Positions 25,301 to 36,480 of a stretch of 64,000 nt of DNA are shown here, one piece after another. The position numbers were made by a program, and so were the translations under genes. Numbering within the stretch: the stretch's first letter is position 1; every line of letters begins with the position of its first letter. This DNA comes from Hydractinia symbiolongicarpus (lineage: Eukaryota; Cnidaria; Hydrozoa; Anthoathecata; Hydractiniidae). Location of the stretch: the NCBI RefSeq assembly GCF_029227915.1, contig NC_079875.1, forward strand, positions 24,436,001-24,500,000, given 5' to 3'. Under the pieces are notes generated by a model that saw only the letters and a list, made by a program, of their open reading frames with translations, was not told where the DNA came from and made no database searches.

Positions 25301-26699
25301 TGTGGGAAAGACCACTGACGGTGGGAAAGACCATAGATCGTGAAGGCTTTTAGGTTTTGGTGACTGAAGAGTGTGTGTTCTTCATTGGTTAGGATGGGTC
25401 TTCAGTTGCTATCTCGAGACGATTGATAACTCCTTCCAAAGAATGGAGTGTTGCGGATTTCGAAGCATAAAAGTTGACTGGGTGGTGAAGTGAATTACTT
25501 GTTTAAGCTCGAGACGATATGTAATGGTTTTCTGGGTTGCCGCCGCTGGGTTCCAAGTCTACCTTTCTAAGGGGCGGTTTCTTGGTCAGCCCAAGCATTA
25601 CGATACGATTTCTCAAGTGTTCATGTCTAAGGTCAGAAAGCTTTTCTGTTTCCAGGTTTGCTGCTTTTTATTCTTTGTCACAACCTCTCTAAGGGCTGGG
25701 TTCCAAGTCTACCTCTCTTAGCCTTGGGCTCTGTGTCAGTAGGTAAAAGCAACTACGATACGATTTGAGGCTGTCGACTTTTCTTTTTCCAAAGTTTAAC
25801 AAAAGTTATTGGTTTTGGCGGACGGTGTCAATGAATGTGGCTGGTGTCTTGCAGGAGGCAGGGGATGCTTACTCAAGGGCCCGCACCAGATCCCAAGCAT
25901 GAGTGAATTTCACCAATCCTCGTGTTTCCACATTCATAGGTGTTTGTTTCAGTACAGTCGAAATCCATTAACTTTCCGATTATCCCTGTAAAGGGTAGAA
26001 TGCAGAAGTTCTACAGCAGCTTCTTATTCTTTGGAGAGAAACCTCCTTTTTTTTAATTAAACTTTCCGTCTTAAAAAGCTAGTTTTATCTGCATTGCGAT
26101 GTAGTTACTGCTATTCTCTTTTTTCTGTTTCTTACACAGATCCAGTTGACTGCCAGGAAAGACTGGTTGACACTGGGAAAGACTAGTGACTGTGGGAAAG
26201 ACCACTGACGGTGGGAAAGACCATAGATCGTGAAGGACTTTAGGTTTTGGTGACTGAAGAGTCTGTGTTCTTCATTGGTTAGGATGGGTCTTCAGTTGCA
26301 ATCTCGAGACGATTGATAACTCCTTCCAAAGAATGGAGTGTTGCGGATTTCGAAGCATAAAAGTTGACTGGGTGGTGAAAGTGAATTACTTGTTTAAGCT
26401 CGAGACGATATGTAATGGTTTTCTGGGTTGCCGCCGCTGGGTTCCAAGTCTACCTTTCTTAGGGGCGGTTTCTTGGTCAGCCCAAGCATTACGATACTAT
26501 TTCTCAAGTGTTCATGTCTAAGGTCAGAAAGCTTTTCTGTTTCCAGGTTTGCTGCTTTTTATTCTTTGTCACAACCTCTCTAAGGGCTGGGTTCCAAGTC
26601 TACCTCTCTTAGCCCTGGGCTCTGTGTCAGTAGGTAAAAGCAACAACGATACGATTTGCAGCTGTCGACTTTTCTTTTTCCAAAGTTTATCAAAAGTTA
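10682..26699 (+). repeat. Nine-monomer HOR, two tandem copies of 8,009 bp (M13-M21, M22-M30)
   Basis: Monomers 13-21 (10682-18690) and 22-30 (18691-26699) match position by position. Markers include GGAGTC plus CTTGTG (M13/M22), TTGATTTTGG (M14/M23), the C tail (M15/M24), GGGTATGC with AATGGCGTG and TTTAGGCTCG (M16/M25), ACCCAAGG with TCGTCTTTCC (M17/M26), ATCTGTATTG (M18/M27), TTGCTGATTT (M19/M28), GGACAGTG (M20/M29) and AAAGGGTAGAATG (M21/M30). About ten single-base differences were spotted, for example GCCTAAGG versus GTCTAAGG in M16/M25. The frame overlaps the 5-monomer HOR, whose last three units (M13-M15) are the first three here. Confidence 0.85.
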
Positions 26700-27020
26700 T
26701 TGGTTTTGGCGGACGGTGTCAATGAATGTGGCTGGTGTCTTGCAGGAGGCAGGGGATGCTTACCCAAGGGCCCGCACCAGATCCCAAGCATGAGTGAATT
26801 TCACCAATCCTCGTATTTCCACATTCATAGGTGTTTGTTTCAGTACAGTCGAAATCCATTAACTTTCCGATTATCCCTGTAAAGGGGAGAATGCAGAAGT
26901 TCTACAGCAGCTTCTTATTCTTAGGAGAGAAACCTCCTTTTTTTAATTAAACTTTCCGTCTTAAAAAGCTAGTTTCATCTGCATTGCGATGTAGTTACTG
27001 CTATTCTCTTTTTTCTGTTT

Positions 27021-27033
27021 CTTACACAAATCC
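27021..27033 (+). other. M31 variant that removes the acceptor-like AG
   Basis: Where other monomers read CTTACACAGATCCAG, this copy reads CTTACACAAATCC. The G to A change at 27029 destroys the only AG at that site. I saw it in no other monomer. Confidence 0.75.
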
Positions 27034-28500
27034 AGTTGACTGCCACGAAAGACTGGTTGACACTGGGAAAGACTAGTGACTGTGGGAAAGACCACTGACG
27101 GTGGGAAAGACCATAGATCGTGAAGGCTTTTAGGTTTTGGTGACTGAAGAGTGTGTGTTCTTCATTGGTTAGGATGGGTCTTCAGTTGCTATCTCGAGAC
27201 GATTGATAACTCCTTCCAAAGAATGGAGTGTTGCGGATTTCGAAGCATAAAAGTTGACTGGGTGGTGAAGTGAATTACTTGTTTAAGCTCGAGACGATAT
27301 GTAATGGTTTTCTGGGTTGCCGCCGCTGGGTTCAAAGTCTACCTTTCTAAGGGGCGGTTTCTTGGTCAGCCCAAGCATTACGATACGATTTCTCAAGTGT
27401 TCATGTCTAAGGTCAGAAAGCTTTTCTGTTTCCAGGTTTGCTGCTTTTTATTCTTTGTCACAACCTCTCTAAGGGCTGGGTTCCAAGTCTACCTCTCTTA
27501 GCCTTGGGCTCTGTGTCAGTAGGTAAAAGCAACTACGATACGATTTGAGGCTGTCGACTTTTCTTTTTCCAAAGTTTAACAAAAGTTATTGGTTTTGGCG
27601 GACGGTGTCAATGAATGTGGCTGGTGTCTTGCAGGAGGCAGGGGATGCTTACTCAAGGGCCCGCACCAGATCCCAAGCATGAGTGAATTTCACCAATCCT
27701 CGTGTTTCCACATTCATAGGTGTTTGTTTCAGTACAGTCGAAATCCATTAACTTTCCGATTATCCCTGTAAAGGGGAGAATGCAGAAGTTCTACAGCAGC
27801 TTCTTATTCTTTGGAGAGAAACCTCCTTTTTTTTAATTAAACTTTCCGTCTTAAAAAGCTAGTTTTATCTGCATTGCGATGTAGTTACTGCTATTCTCTT
27901 TTTTCTGTTTCTTACACAGATCCAGTTGACTGCCAGGAAAGACTGGTTGACACTGGGAAAGACTAGTGACTGTGGGAAAGACCACTGACGGTGGGAAAGA
28001 CCATAGATCGTGAAGGCCTTTAGGTTTTGGTGACTGAAGAGTGTGTGTTCTTCATTGGTTAGGATGGGTCTTCAGTTGCAATCTCGAGACGATTGATAAC
28101 TCCTTCCAAAGAATGGAGTGTTGCGGATTTCGAAGCATAAAAGTTGACTGGGTGGTGAAAGTGAATTACTTGTTTAAGCTCGAGACGATATGTAATGGTT
28201 TTCTGGGTTGCCGCCGCTGGGTTCCAAGTCTACCTTTCTAAGGGGCGGTTTCTTGGTCAGCCCAAGCATTACGATACTATTTCTCAAGTGTTCATGTCTA
28301 AGGTCAGAAAGCTTTTCTGTTTCCAGGTTTGCTGCTTTTTATTCTTTGTCACAACCTCTCTAAGGGCTGGGTTCCAAGTCTACCTCTCTTAGCCCTGGGC
28401 TCTGTGTCAGCAGGTAAAAGCAACAACGATACGATTTGCAGCTGTCGACTTTTCTTTTTCCAAAGTTTATCAAAAGTTATTGGTTTTGGCGGACGGTGTC

Positions 28501-28506
28501 AATAAA
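28501..28506 (+). other. M33 variant creating AATAAA
   Basis: Other monomers read GTCAATGAATG. M33 has G to A at 28504, giving AATAAA, the canonical animal polyadenylation hexamer. Most monomers instead carry only ATTAAA at the position equivalent to 255-260. With no known transcript this is probably a neutral substitution. Confidence 0.6.
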
Positions 28507-29368
28507 TGTGGCTGGTGTCTTGCAGGAGGCAGGGGATGCTTACTCAAGGGCCCGCACCAGATCCCAAGCATGAGTGAATTTCACCAATCCTCGTGTTTCC
28601 ACATTCATAGGTGTTTGTTTCAGTACAGTCGAAATCCATTAACTTTCCGATTATCCCTGTAAAGGGGAGAATGCAGAAGTTCTACAGCAGCTTCTTATTC
28701 TTTGGAGAGAAACCTCCTTTTTTTAATTAAACTTTCCGTCTTAAAAGACTAGTTTTATCTGCATTGCGATGTAGTTACTCCTATTCTCTTTTTTCTGTTT
28801 CTTACACAGATCCAGTTGACTGCCAGGAAAGACTGGTTGACACTGGGAAAGACTAGTGACTGTGGGAAAGACCACTGACGGTGGGAAAGACCATAGATCG
28901 TGAAGGCCTTTAGGTTTTGGTGACTGAAGAGTCTGTGTTCTTCATTGGTTAGGATGGGTCTTCAGTTGCAATCTCGAGACGATTGATAACTCCTTCCAAA
29001 GAATGGAGTGTTGCGGATTTCGAAGCATAAAAGTTGACTGGGTGGTGAAAGTGAATTACTTGTTTAAGCTCGAGACGATATGTAATGGTTTTCTGGGTTG
29101 CCGCCGCTGGGTTCCAAGTCTACCTTTCTAAGGGGCGGTTCTTGGTCAGCCCAAGCATTACGATACTATTTCTCAAGTGTTCATGTCTAAGGTCCGAAAG
29201 CTTTTCTGTTTCCAGGTTTGCTGCTTTTTATTCTTTGTCACAACCTCTCTAAGGGCTGGGTTCCAAGTCTACCTCTCTTAGCCCTGGGCTCTGTGTCAGC
29301 AGGTAAAAGCAACAACGATACGATTTGCAGCTGTCGACTTTTCTTTTTCCAAAGTTTATCAAAAGTTA

Positions 29369-32300
29369 TTGGTTTTGGCGGACGGTGTCAATGAATGTGG
29401 CTGGTGTCTTGCAGGAGGCAGGGGATGCTTACTCAAGGGCCCGCACCAGATCCCAAGCATGAGTGAATTTCACCAATCCTCGTGTTTCCACATTCATAGG
29501 TGTTTGTTTCAGTACAGTCGAAATCCATTAACTTTCCGATTATCCCTGTAAAGGGGAGAATGCAGAAGTTCTACAGCAGCTTCTTATTCTTTGGAGAGAA
29601 ACCTCCTTTTTTTAATTAAACTTTCCGTCTTAAAAAGCTAGTTTTATCTGCATTGCGATGTAGTTACTCCTATTCTCTTTTTTCTGTTTCTTACACAGAT
29701 CCAGTAGACTGCCAGGAAAGACTGGTTGACACTGGGAAAGACTAGTGACTGTGGGAAAGACCACTGACTGTGGGAAAGACCATAGATCGTGAAGGCCTTT
29801 AGGTTTTGGTGACTGAAGAGTGTGTGTTCTTCATTGGTTAGGATGGGTCTTCAGTTGCAATCTCGAGACGATTGATAACTCCTTCCAAAGAATGGAGTGT
29901 TGCGGATTTCGAAGCATAAAAGTTGACTGGGTGGTGAAAGTGAATTACTTGTTTAAGCTCGAGACGATATGTAATGGTTTTCTGGGTTGCCGCCGCTGGG
30001 TTCCAAGTCTACCTTTCTAAGGGGCGGTTTCTTGGTCAGCCCAAGCATTACGATACTATTTCTCAAGTGTTCATGTCTAAGGTCAGAAAGCTTTTCTGTT
30101 TCCAGGTTTGCTGCTTTTTATTCTTTGTCACAACCTCTCTAAGGGCTGGGTTCCAAGTCTACCTCTCTTAGCCCTGGGCTCTGTGTCAGCAGGTAAAAGC
30201 AACAACGATACGATTTGCAGCTGTCGACTTTTCTTTTTCCAAAGTTTATCAAAAGTTATTGGTTTTGGCGGACGGTGTCAATGAATGTGGCTGGTGTCTT
30301 GCAGGAGGCAGGGGATGCTTACTCAAGGGCCCGCACCAGATCCCAAGCATGAGTGAATTTCACCAATCCTCGTGTTTCCACATTCATAGGTGTTTGTTTC
30401 AGGACAGTCGAAATCCATTAACTTTCCGATTATCCCTGTAAAGGGGAGAATGCAGAAGTTCTACAGCAGCTTCTTATTCTTTGGAGAGAAACCTCCTTTT
30501 TTTAATTAAACTTTCCGTCTTAAAAAGCTAGTTTTATCTCCATTGCGATGTAGTTACTCCTATTCTCTTTTTTCTGTTTCTTACACAGATCCAGTTGACT
30601 GCCAGGAAAGACTGGTTGACACTGGGAAAGACTAGTGACTGTGGGAAAGACCACTGACTGTGGGAAAGACCATAGATCGTGAAGGCCTTTAGGTTTTGGT
30701 GACTGAAGAGTGTGTGTTCTTCATTGGTTAGGATGGGTCTTCAGTTGCAATCTCGAGACGATTGATAACTCCTTCCAAAGAATGGAGTGTTGCGGATTTC
30801 GAAGCATAAAAGTTGACTGGGTGGTGAAGTGAATTACTTGTTTAAGCTCGAGACGATATGTAATGGTTTTCTGGGTTGCGCCGCTGGGTTCCGAGTCTAC
30901 CCTTCTAAGGGACGGTTTCTTGGTCAGCCCAAGCATTACGATACGATTTCTCAAGTGTTCATGTCTAAGGTCCGAAAGCTTTTCTGTTTCCAGGTTTGCT
31001 GCTTTTTATTCTTTGTCACAACCTCTCTAAGGGCTGGGTTCCAAGTCTACCTCTCTTAGCCCTGGGCTCTGTGTCACTAGGTAAAAGCAACAACGATAGC
31101 ATTTGCAGCTGTCGACTTTTCTTTTTCCAAAGTTTAACAAAAGTTATTGGTTTTGGCGGACGGTGTCAATGAATGTGGCTGGTGTCTTGCAGGAGGCAGG
31201 GTATGCTTACTCAAGGGCCCGCACCAGATCCCAAGCATGAGTGAATTTCACCAATCCTCGTGTTTCCACATTCATAGGTGTTTGTTTCAGTACAGTCGAA
31301 ATCCATTAACTTTCCGATTATCCCTGTAAAGGGGAGAATGCAGAAGTTCTACAGCAGCTTCTTATTCTTTGGAGAGAAACCTCCTTTTTTTAATTAAACT
31401 TTCCGTCTTAAAAGACTAGTTTTATCTGCATTGCGATGTAGTTACTCCTATTCTCTTTTTTCTGTTTCTTACACAGATCCAGTTGACTGCCAGGAAAGAC
31501 TGGTTGACACTGGGAAAGACTAGTGACTGTGGGAAAGACCACTGACGGTGGGAAAGACCATAGATCGTGAAGGCCTTTAGGTTTTGGTGACTGAAGAGTC
31601 TGTGTTCTTCATTGGTTAGGATGGGTCTTCAGTTGCAATCTCGAGACGATTGATAACTCCTTCCAAAGAATGGAGTGTTGCGGATTTCGAAGCATAAAAG
31701 TTGACTGGGTGGTGAAAGTGAATTACTTGTTTAAGCTCGAGACGATATGTAATGGTTTTCTGGCTTGACGCCGCTGGGTTCCAAGTCTACCTTTCTAAGG
31801 GGCGGTTCTTGGTCAGCCCAAGCATTACGATACTATTTCTCAAGTGTTCATGTCTAAGGTCCGAAAGCTTTTCTGTTTCCAGGTTTGCTGCTTTTTATTC
31901 TTTGTCACAACCTCTCTAAGGGCTGGGTTCCAAGTCTACCTCTCTTAGCCCTGGGCTCTGTGTCAGCAGGTAAAAGCAACAACGATACGATTTGCAGCTG
32001 TCGACTTTTCTTTTTCCAAAGTTTATCAAAAGTTATTGGTTTTGGCGGACGGTGTCAATGAATGTGGCTGGTGTCTTGCAGGAGGCAGAGGATGCTTACT
32101 CAAGGGCCCGCACCAGATCCCAAGCATGAGTGAATTTCACCAATCCTCGTGTTTCCACATTCATAGGTGTTTGTTTCAGTACAGTCGAAATCCATTAACT
32201 TTCCGATTATCCCTGTAAAGGGGAGAATGCAGAAGTTCTACAGCAGCTTCTTATTCTTTGGAGAGAAACCTCCTTTTTTTAATTAAACTTTCCGTCTTAA

Positions 32301-34703
32301 AAAGCTAGTTTTATCTGCATTGCGATGTAGTTACTCCTATTCTCTTTTTTCTGTTTCTTACACAGATCCAGTTGACTGCCAGGAAAGACTGGTTGACACT
32401 GGGAAAGACTAGTGACTGTGGGAAAGACCACTGACTGTGGGAAAGACCATAGATCGTGAAGGCCTTTAGGTTTTGGTGACTGAAGAGTGTGTGTTCTTCA
32501 TTGGTTAGGATGGGTCTTCAGTTGCAATCTCGAGACGATTGATAACTCCTTCCAAAGAATGGAGTGTTGCGGATTTCGAAGCATAAAAGTTGACTGGGTG
32601 GTGAAAGTGAATTACTTGTTTAAGCTCGAGACGATATGTAATGGTTTTCTGGGTTGCCGCCGCTGGGTTCCAAGTCTACCTTTCTAAGGGGCGGTTTCTT
32701 GGTCAGCCCAAGCATTACGATACTATTTCTCAAGTGTTCATGTCTAAGGTCAGAAAGCTTTTCTGTTTCCAGGTTTGCTGCTTTTTATTCTTTGTCACAA
32801 CCTCTCTAAGGGCTGGGTTCCAAGTCTACCTCTCTTAGCCCTGGGCTCTGTGTCAGCAGGTAAAAGCAACAACGATACGATTTGCAGCTGTCGACTTTTC
32901 TTTTTCCAAAGTTTATCAAAAGTTATTGGTTTTGGCGGACGGTGTCAATGAATGTGGCTGGTGTCTTGCAGGAGGCAGGGGATGCTTACTCAAGGGCCCG
33001 CACCAGATCCCAAGCATGAGTGAATTTCACCAATCCTCGTGTTTCCACATTCATAGGTGTTTGTTTCAGTACAGTCGAAATCCATTAACTTTCCGATTAT
33101 CCCTGTAAAGGGGAGAATGCAGAAGTTCTACAGCAGCTTCTTATTCTTTGGAGAGAAACCTCCTTTTTTTAATTAAACTTTCCGTCTTAAAAAGCTAGTT
33201 TTATCTCCATTGCGATGTAGTTACTCCTATTCTCTTTTTTCTGTTTCTTACACAGATCCAGTTGACTGCCAGGAAAGACTGGTTGACACTGGGAAAGACT
33301 AGTGACTGTGGGAAAGACCACTGACTGTGGGAAAGACCATAGATCGTGAAGGCCTTTAGGTTTTGGTGACTGAAGAGTGTGTGTTCTTCATTGGTTAGGA
33401 TGGGTCTTCAGTTGCAATCTCGAGACGATTGATAACTCCTTCCAAAGAATGGAGTGTTGCGGATTTCGAAGCATAAAAGTTGACTGGGTGGTGAAGTGAA
33501 TTACTTGTTTAAGCTCGAGACGATATGTAATGGTTTTCTGGGTTGCGCCGCTGGGTTCCGAGTCTACCCTTCTAAGGGACGGTTTCTTGGTCAGCCCAAG
33601 CATTACGATACGATTTCTCAAGTGTTCATGTCTAAGGTCCGAAAGCTTTTCTGTTTCCAGGTTTGCTGCTTTTTATTCTTTGTCACAACCTCTCTAAGGG
33701 CTGGGTTCCAAGTCTACCTCTCTTAGCCCTGGGCTCTGTGTCACTAGGTAAAAGCAACAACGATAGCATTTGCAGCTGTCGACTTTTCTTTTTCCAAAGT
33801 TTAACAAAAGTTATTGGTTTTGGCGGACGGTGTCAATGAATGTGGCTGGTGTCTTGCAGGAGGCAGGGTATGCTTACTCAAGGGCCCGCACCAGATCCCA
33901 AGCATGAGTGAATTTCACCAATCCTCGTGTTTCCACATTCATAGGTGTTTGTTTCAGTACAGTCGAAATCCATTAACTTTCCGATTATCCCTGTAAAGGG
34001 GAGAATGCAGAAGTTCTACAGCAGCTTCTTATTCTTTGGAGAGAAACCTCCTTTTTTTAATTAAACTTTCCGTCTTAAAAAGCTAGTTTTATCTGCATTG
34101 CGATGTAGTTACTGCTATTCTCTTTTTTCTGTTTCTTACACAGATCCAGTTGACTGCCAGGAAAGACTGGTTGACACTGGGAAAGACTAGTGACTGTGGG
34201 AAAGACCACTGACGGTGGGAAAGACCATAGATCGTGAAGGCCTTTAGGTTTTGGTGACTGAAGAGTCTGTGTTCTTCATTGGTTAGGATGGGTCTTCAGT
34301 TGCAATCTCGAGACGATTGATAACTCCTTCCAAAGAATGGAGTGTTGCGGATTTCGAAGCATAAAAGTTGACTGGGTGGTGAAAGTGAATTACTTGTTTA
34401 AGCTCGAGACGATATGTAATGGTTTTCTGGCTTGACGCCGCTGGGTTCCAAGTCTACCTTTCTAAGGGGCGGTTTCTTGGTCAGCCCAAGCATTACGATA
34501 CTATTTCTCAAGTGTTCATGTCTAAGGTCAGAAAGCTTTTCTGTTTCCAGGTTTGCTGCTTTTTATTCTTTGTCACAACCTCTCTAAGGGCTGGGTTCCA
34601 AGTCTACCTCTCTTAGCCCTGGGCTCTGTGTCAGCAGGTAAAAGCAACAACGATACGATTTGCAGCTGTCGACTTTTCTTTTTCCAAAGTTTATCAAAAG
34701 TTA
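29369..34703 (+). repeat. Trimeric HOR, two copies of about 2,667 bp (M34-M36, M37-M39)
   Basis: The order is B subtype, C-tail unit, V-head unit (GGGTATGC), repeated once. M35 and M38 share two rare changes, ATCTCCATTG (about 30537 and 33206) and GATAGCATTT (about 31095 and 33763), which supports block duplication. M36 and M39 differ. M36 has AAAAGACTA, a one-T deletion (GGCGGTTCTTGG) and GTCCGAAAG, all shared with the tail of M33. M39 has AAAAAGCTA, TACTGC and the full T run. One of the two was therefore altered by exchange with another subtype. Confidence 0.75.
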
Positions 34704-36480
34704 TTGGTTTTGGCGGACGGTGTCAATGAATGTGGCTGGTGTCTTGCAGGAGGCAGGGGATGCTTACTCAAGGGCCCGCACCAGATCCCAAGCATGAGTG
34801 AATTTCACCAATCCTCGTGTTTCCACATTCATAGGTGTTTGTTTCAGTACAGTCGAAATCCATTAACTTTCCGATTATCCCTGTAAAGGGGAGAATGCAG
34901 AAGTTCTACAGCAGCTTCTTATTCTTTGGAGAGAAACCTCCTTTTTTTAATTAAACTTTCCGTCTTAAAAAGCTAGTTTTATCTGCATTGCGATGTAGTT
35001 ACTCCTATTCTCTTTTTTCTGTTTCTTACACAGATCCAGTTGACTGCCAGGAAAGACTGGTTGACACTGGGAAAGACTAGTGACTGTGGGAAAGACCACT
35101 GACTGTGGGAAAGACCATAGATCGTGAAGGCCTTTAGGTTTTGGTGACTGAAGAGTGTGTGTTCTTCATTGGTTAGGATGGGTCTTCAGTTGCAATCTCG
35201 AGACGATTGATAACTCCTTCCAAAGAATGGAGTGTTGCGGATTTCGAAGCATAAAAGTTGACTGGGTGGTGAAGTGAATTACTTGTTTAAGCTCGAGACG
35301 ATATGTAATGGTTTTCTGGGTTGCGCCGCTGGGTTCCGAGTCTACCCTTCTAAGGGACGGTTTCTTGGTCAGCCCAAGCATTACGATACGATTTCTCAAG
35401 TGTTCATGTCTAAGGTCCGAAAGCTTTTCTGTTTCCAGGTTTGCTGCTTTTTATTCTTTGTCACAACCTCTCTAAGGGCTGGGTTCCAAGTCTACCTCTC
35501 TTAGCCCTGGGCTCTGTGTCACTAGGTAAAAGCAACAACGATACCATTTGCAGCTGTCGACTTTTCTTTTTCCAAAGTTTAACAAAAGTTATTGGTTTTG
35601 GCGGACGGTGTCAATGAATGTGGCTGGTGTCTTGCAGGAGGCAGGGTATGCTTACTCAAGGGCCCGCACCAGATCCCAAGCATGAGTGAATTTCACCAAT
35701 CCTCGTGTTTCCACATTCATAGGTGTTTGTTTCAGTACAGTCGAAATCCATTAACTTTCCGATTATCCCTGTAAAGGGGAGAATGGAGAAGTTCTACAGC
35801 AGCTTCTTATTCTTTGGAGAGAAACCTCCTTTTTTTAATTAAACTTTCCGTCTTAAAAGACTAGTTTTATCTGCATTGCGATGTAGTTACTCCTATTCTC
35901 TTTTTTCTGTTTCTTACACAGATCCAGTTGACTGCCAGGAAAGACTGGTTGACACTGGGAAAGACTAGTGACTGTGGGAAAGACCACTGACGGTGGGAAA
36001 GACCATAGATCGTGAAGGCTTTTAGGTTTTGGTGACTGAAGAGTGTGTGTTCTTCATTGGTTATGATGGGCCTTCAGTTGCTATCTCGAGACGATTGATA
36101 ACTCCTTCCAAAGAATGGAGTGTTGCGGATTTCGAAGCATAAAAGTTGACTGGGTGGTGAAGTGAATTACTTGTTTAAGCTCGAGACGATATGTAATGGT
36201 TTTCTGGGTTGCCGCCGCTGGGTTCCAAGTCTACCTTTCTAAGGGGCGGTTTCCTGGTCAGCCCAAGCATTACGATACGATTTCTCAAGTGTTCATGTCT
36301 AAGGTCAGAAAGCTTTTCTGTTTCCAGGTTTGCTGCTTTTTATTCTTTGTCACAACCTCTCTAAGGGCTGGGTTCCAAGTCTACCTCTCTTAGCCTTGGG
36401 CTCTGTGTCAGTAGGTAAAAGCAACAACGATACGATTTGAGGCTGTCGACTTTTCTTTTTCCAAAGTTTAACAAAAGTTA
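34704..36480 (+). repeat. M40-M41, C-tail unit and V-head chimera
   Basis: M40 (34704-35591) repeats the B-head and C-tail type of M5, without the two rare M35/M38 changes. M41 (35592-36480) begins as a V unit (GGGTATGC) but then carries AATGGAGAAG, TTATGATGGGCC and TTTCCTGGTC, the signature of M7 and M12. It therefore joins a V head to an M7-type body, with the switch between about 35650 and 35785. Confidence 0.7.

Larger units (their letters stand above)
26700..29368 (+). repeat. Transitional monomers M31-M33 with distinctive point variants
   Basis: M31 (26700-27588) has an ACCCAAGG head, TCGTATTTCC, TTCTTAGGAG, AGTTTCATC, an ACACAAATCC change that removes the acceptor-like AG, and TTCAAAGTC. 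M32 (27589-28479) has a T8 tract with an M1-like tail. M33 (28480-29368) is A-type with AATAAATG in the head and one T missing in GGCGGTTCTTGG near 29139. After M33 the array returns to B, C and V subtypes. This section separates the 9-monomer and trimer HOR domains. Confidence 0.7.
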
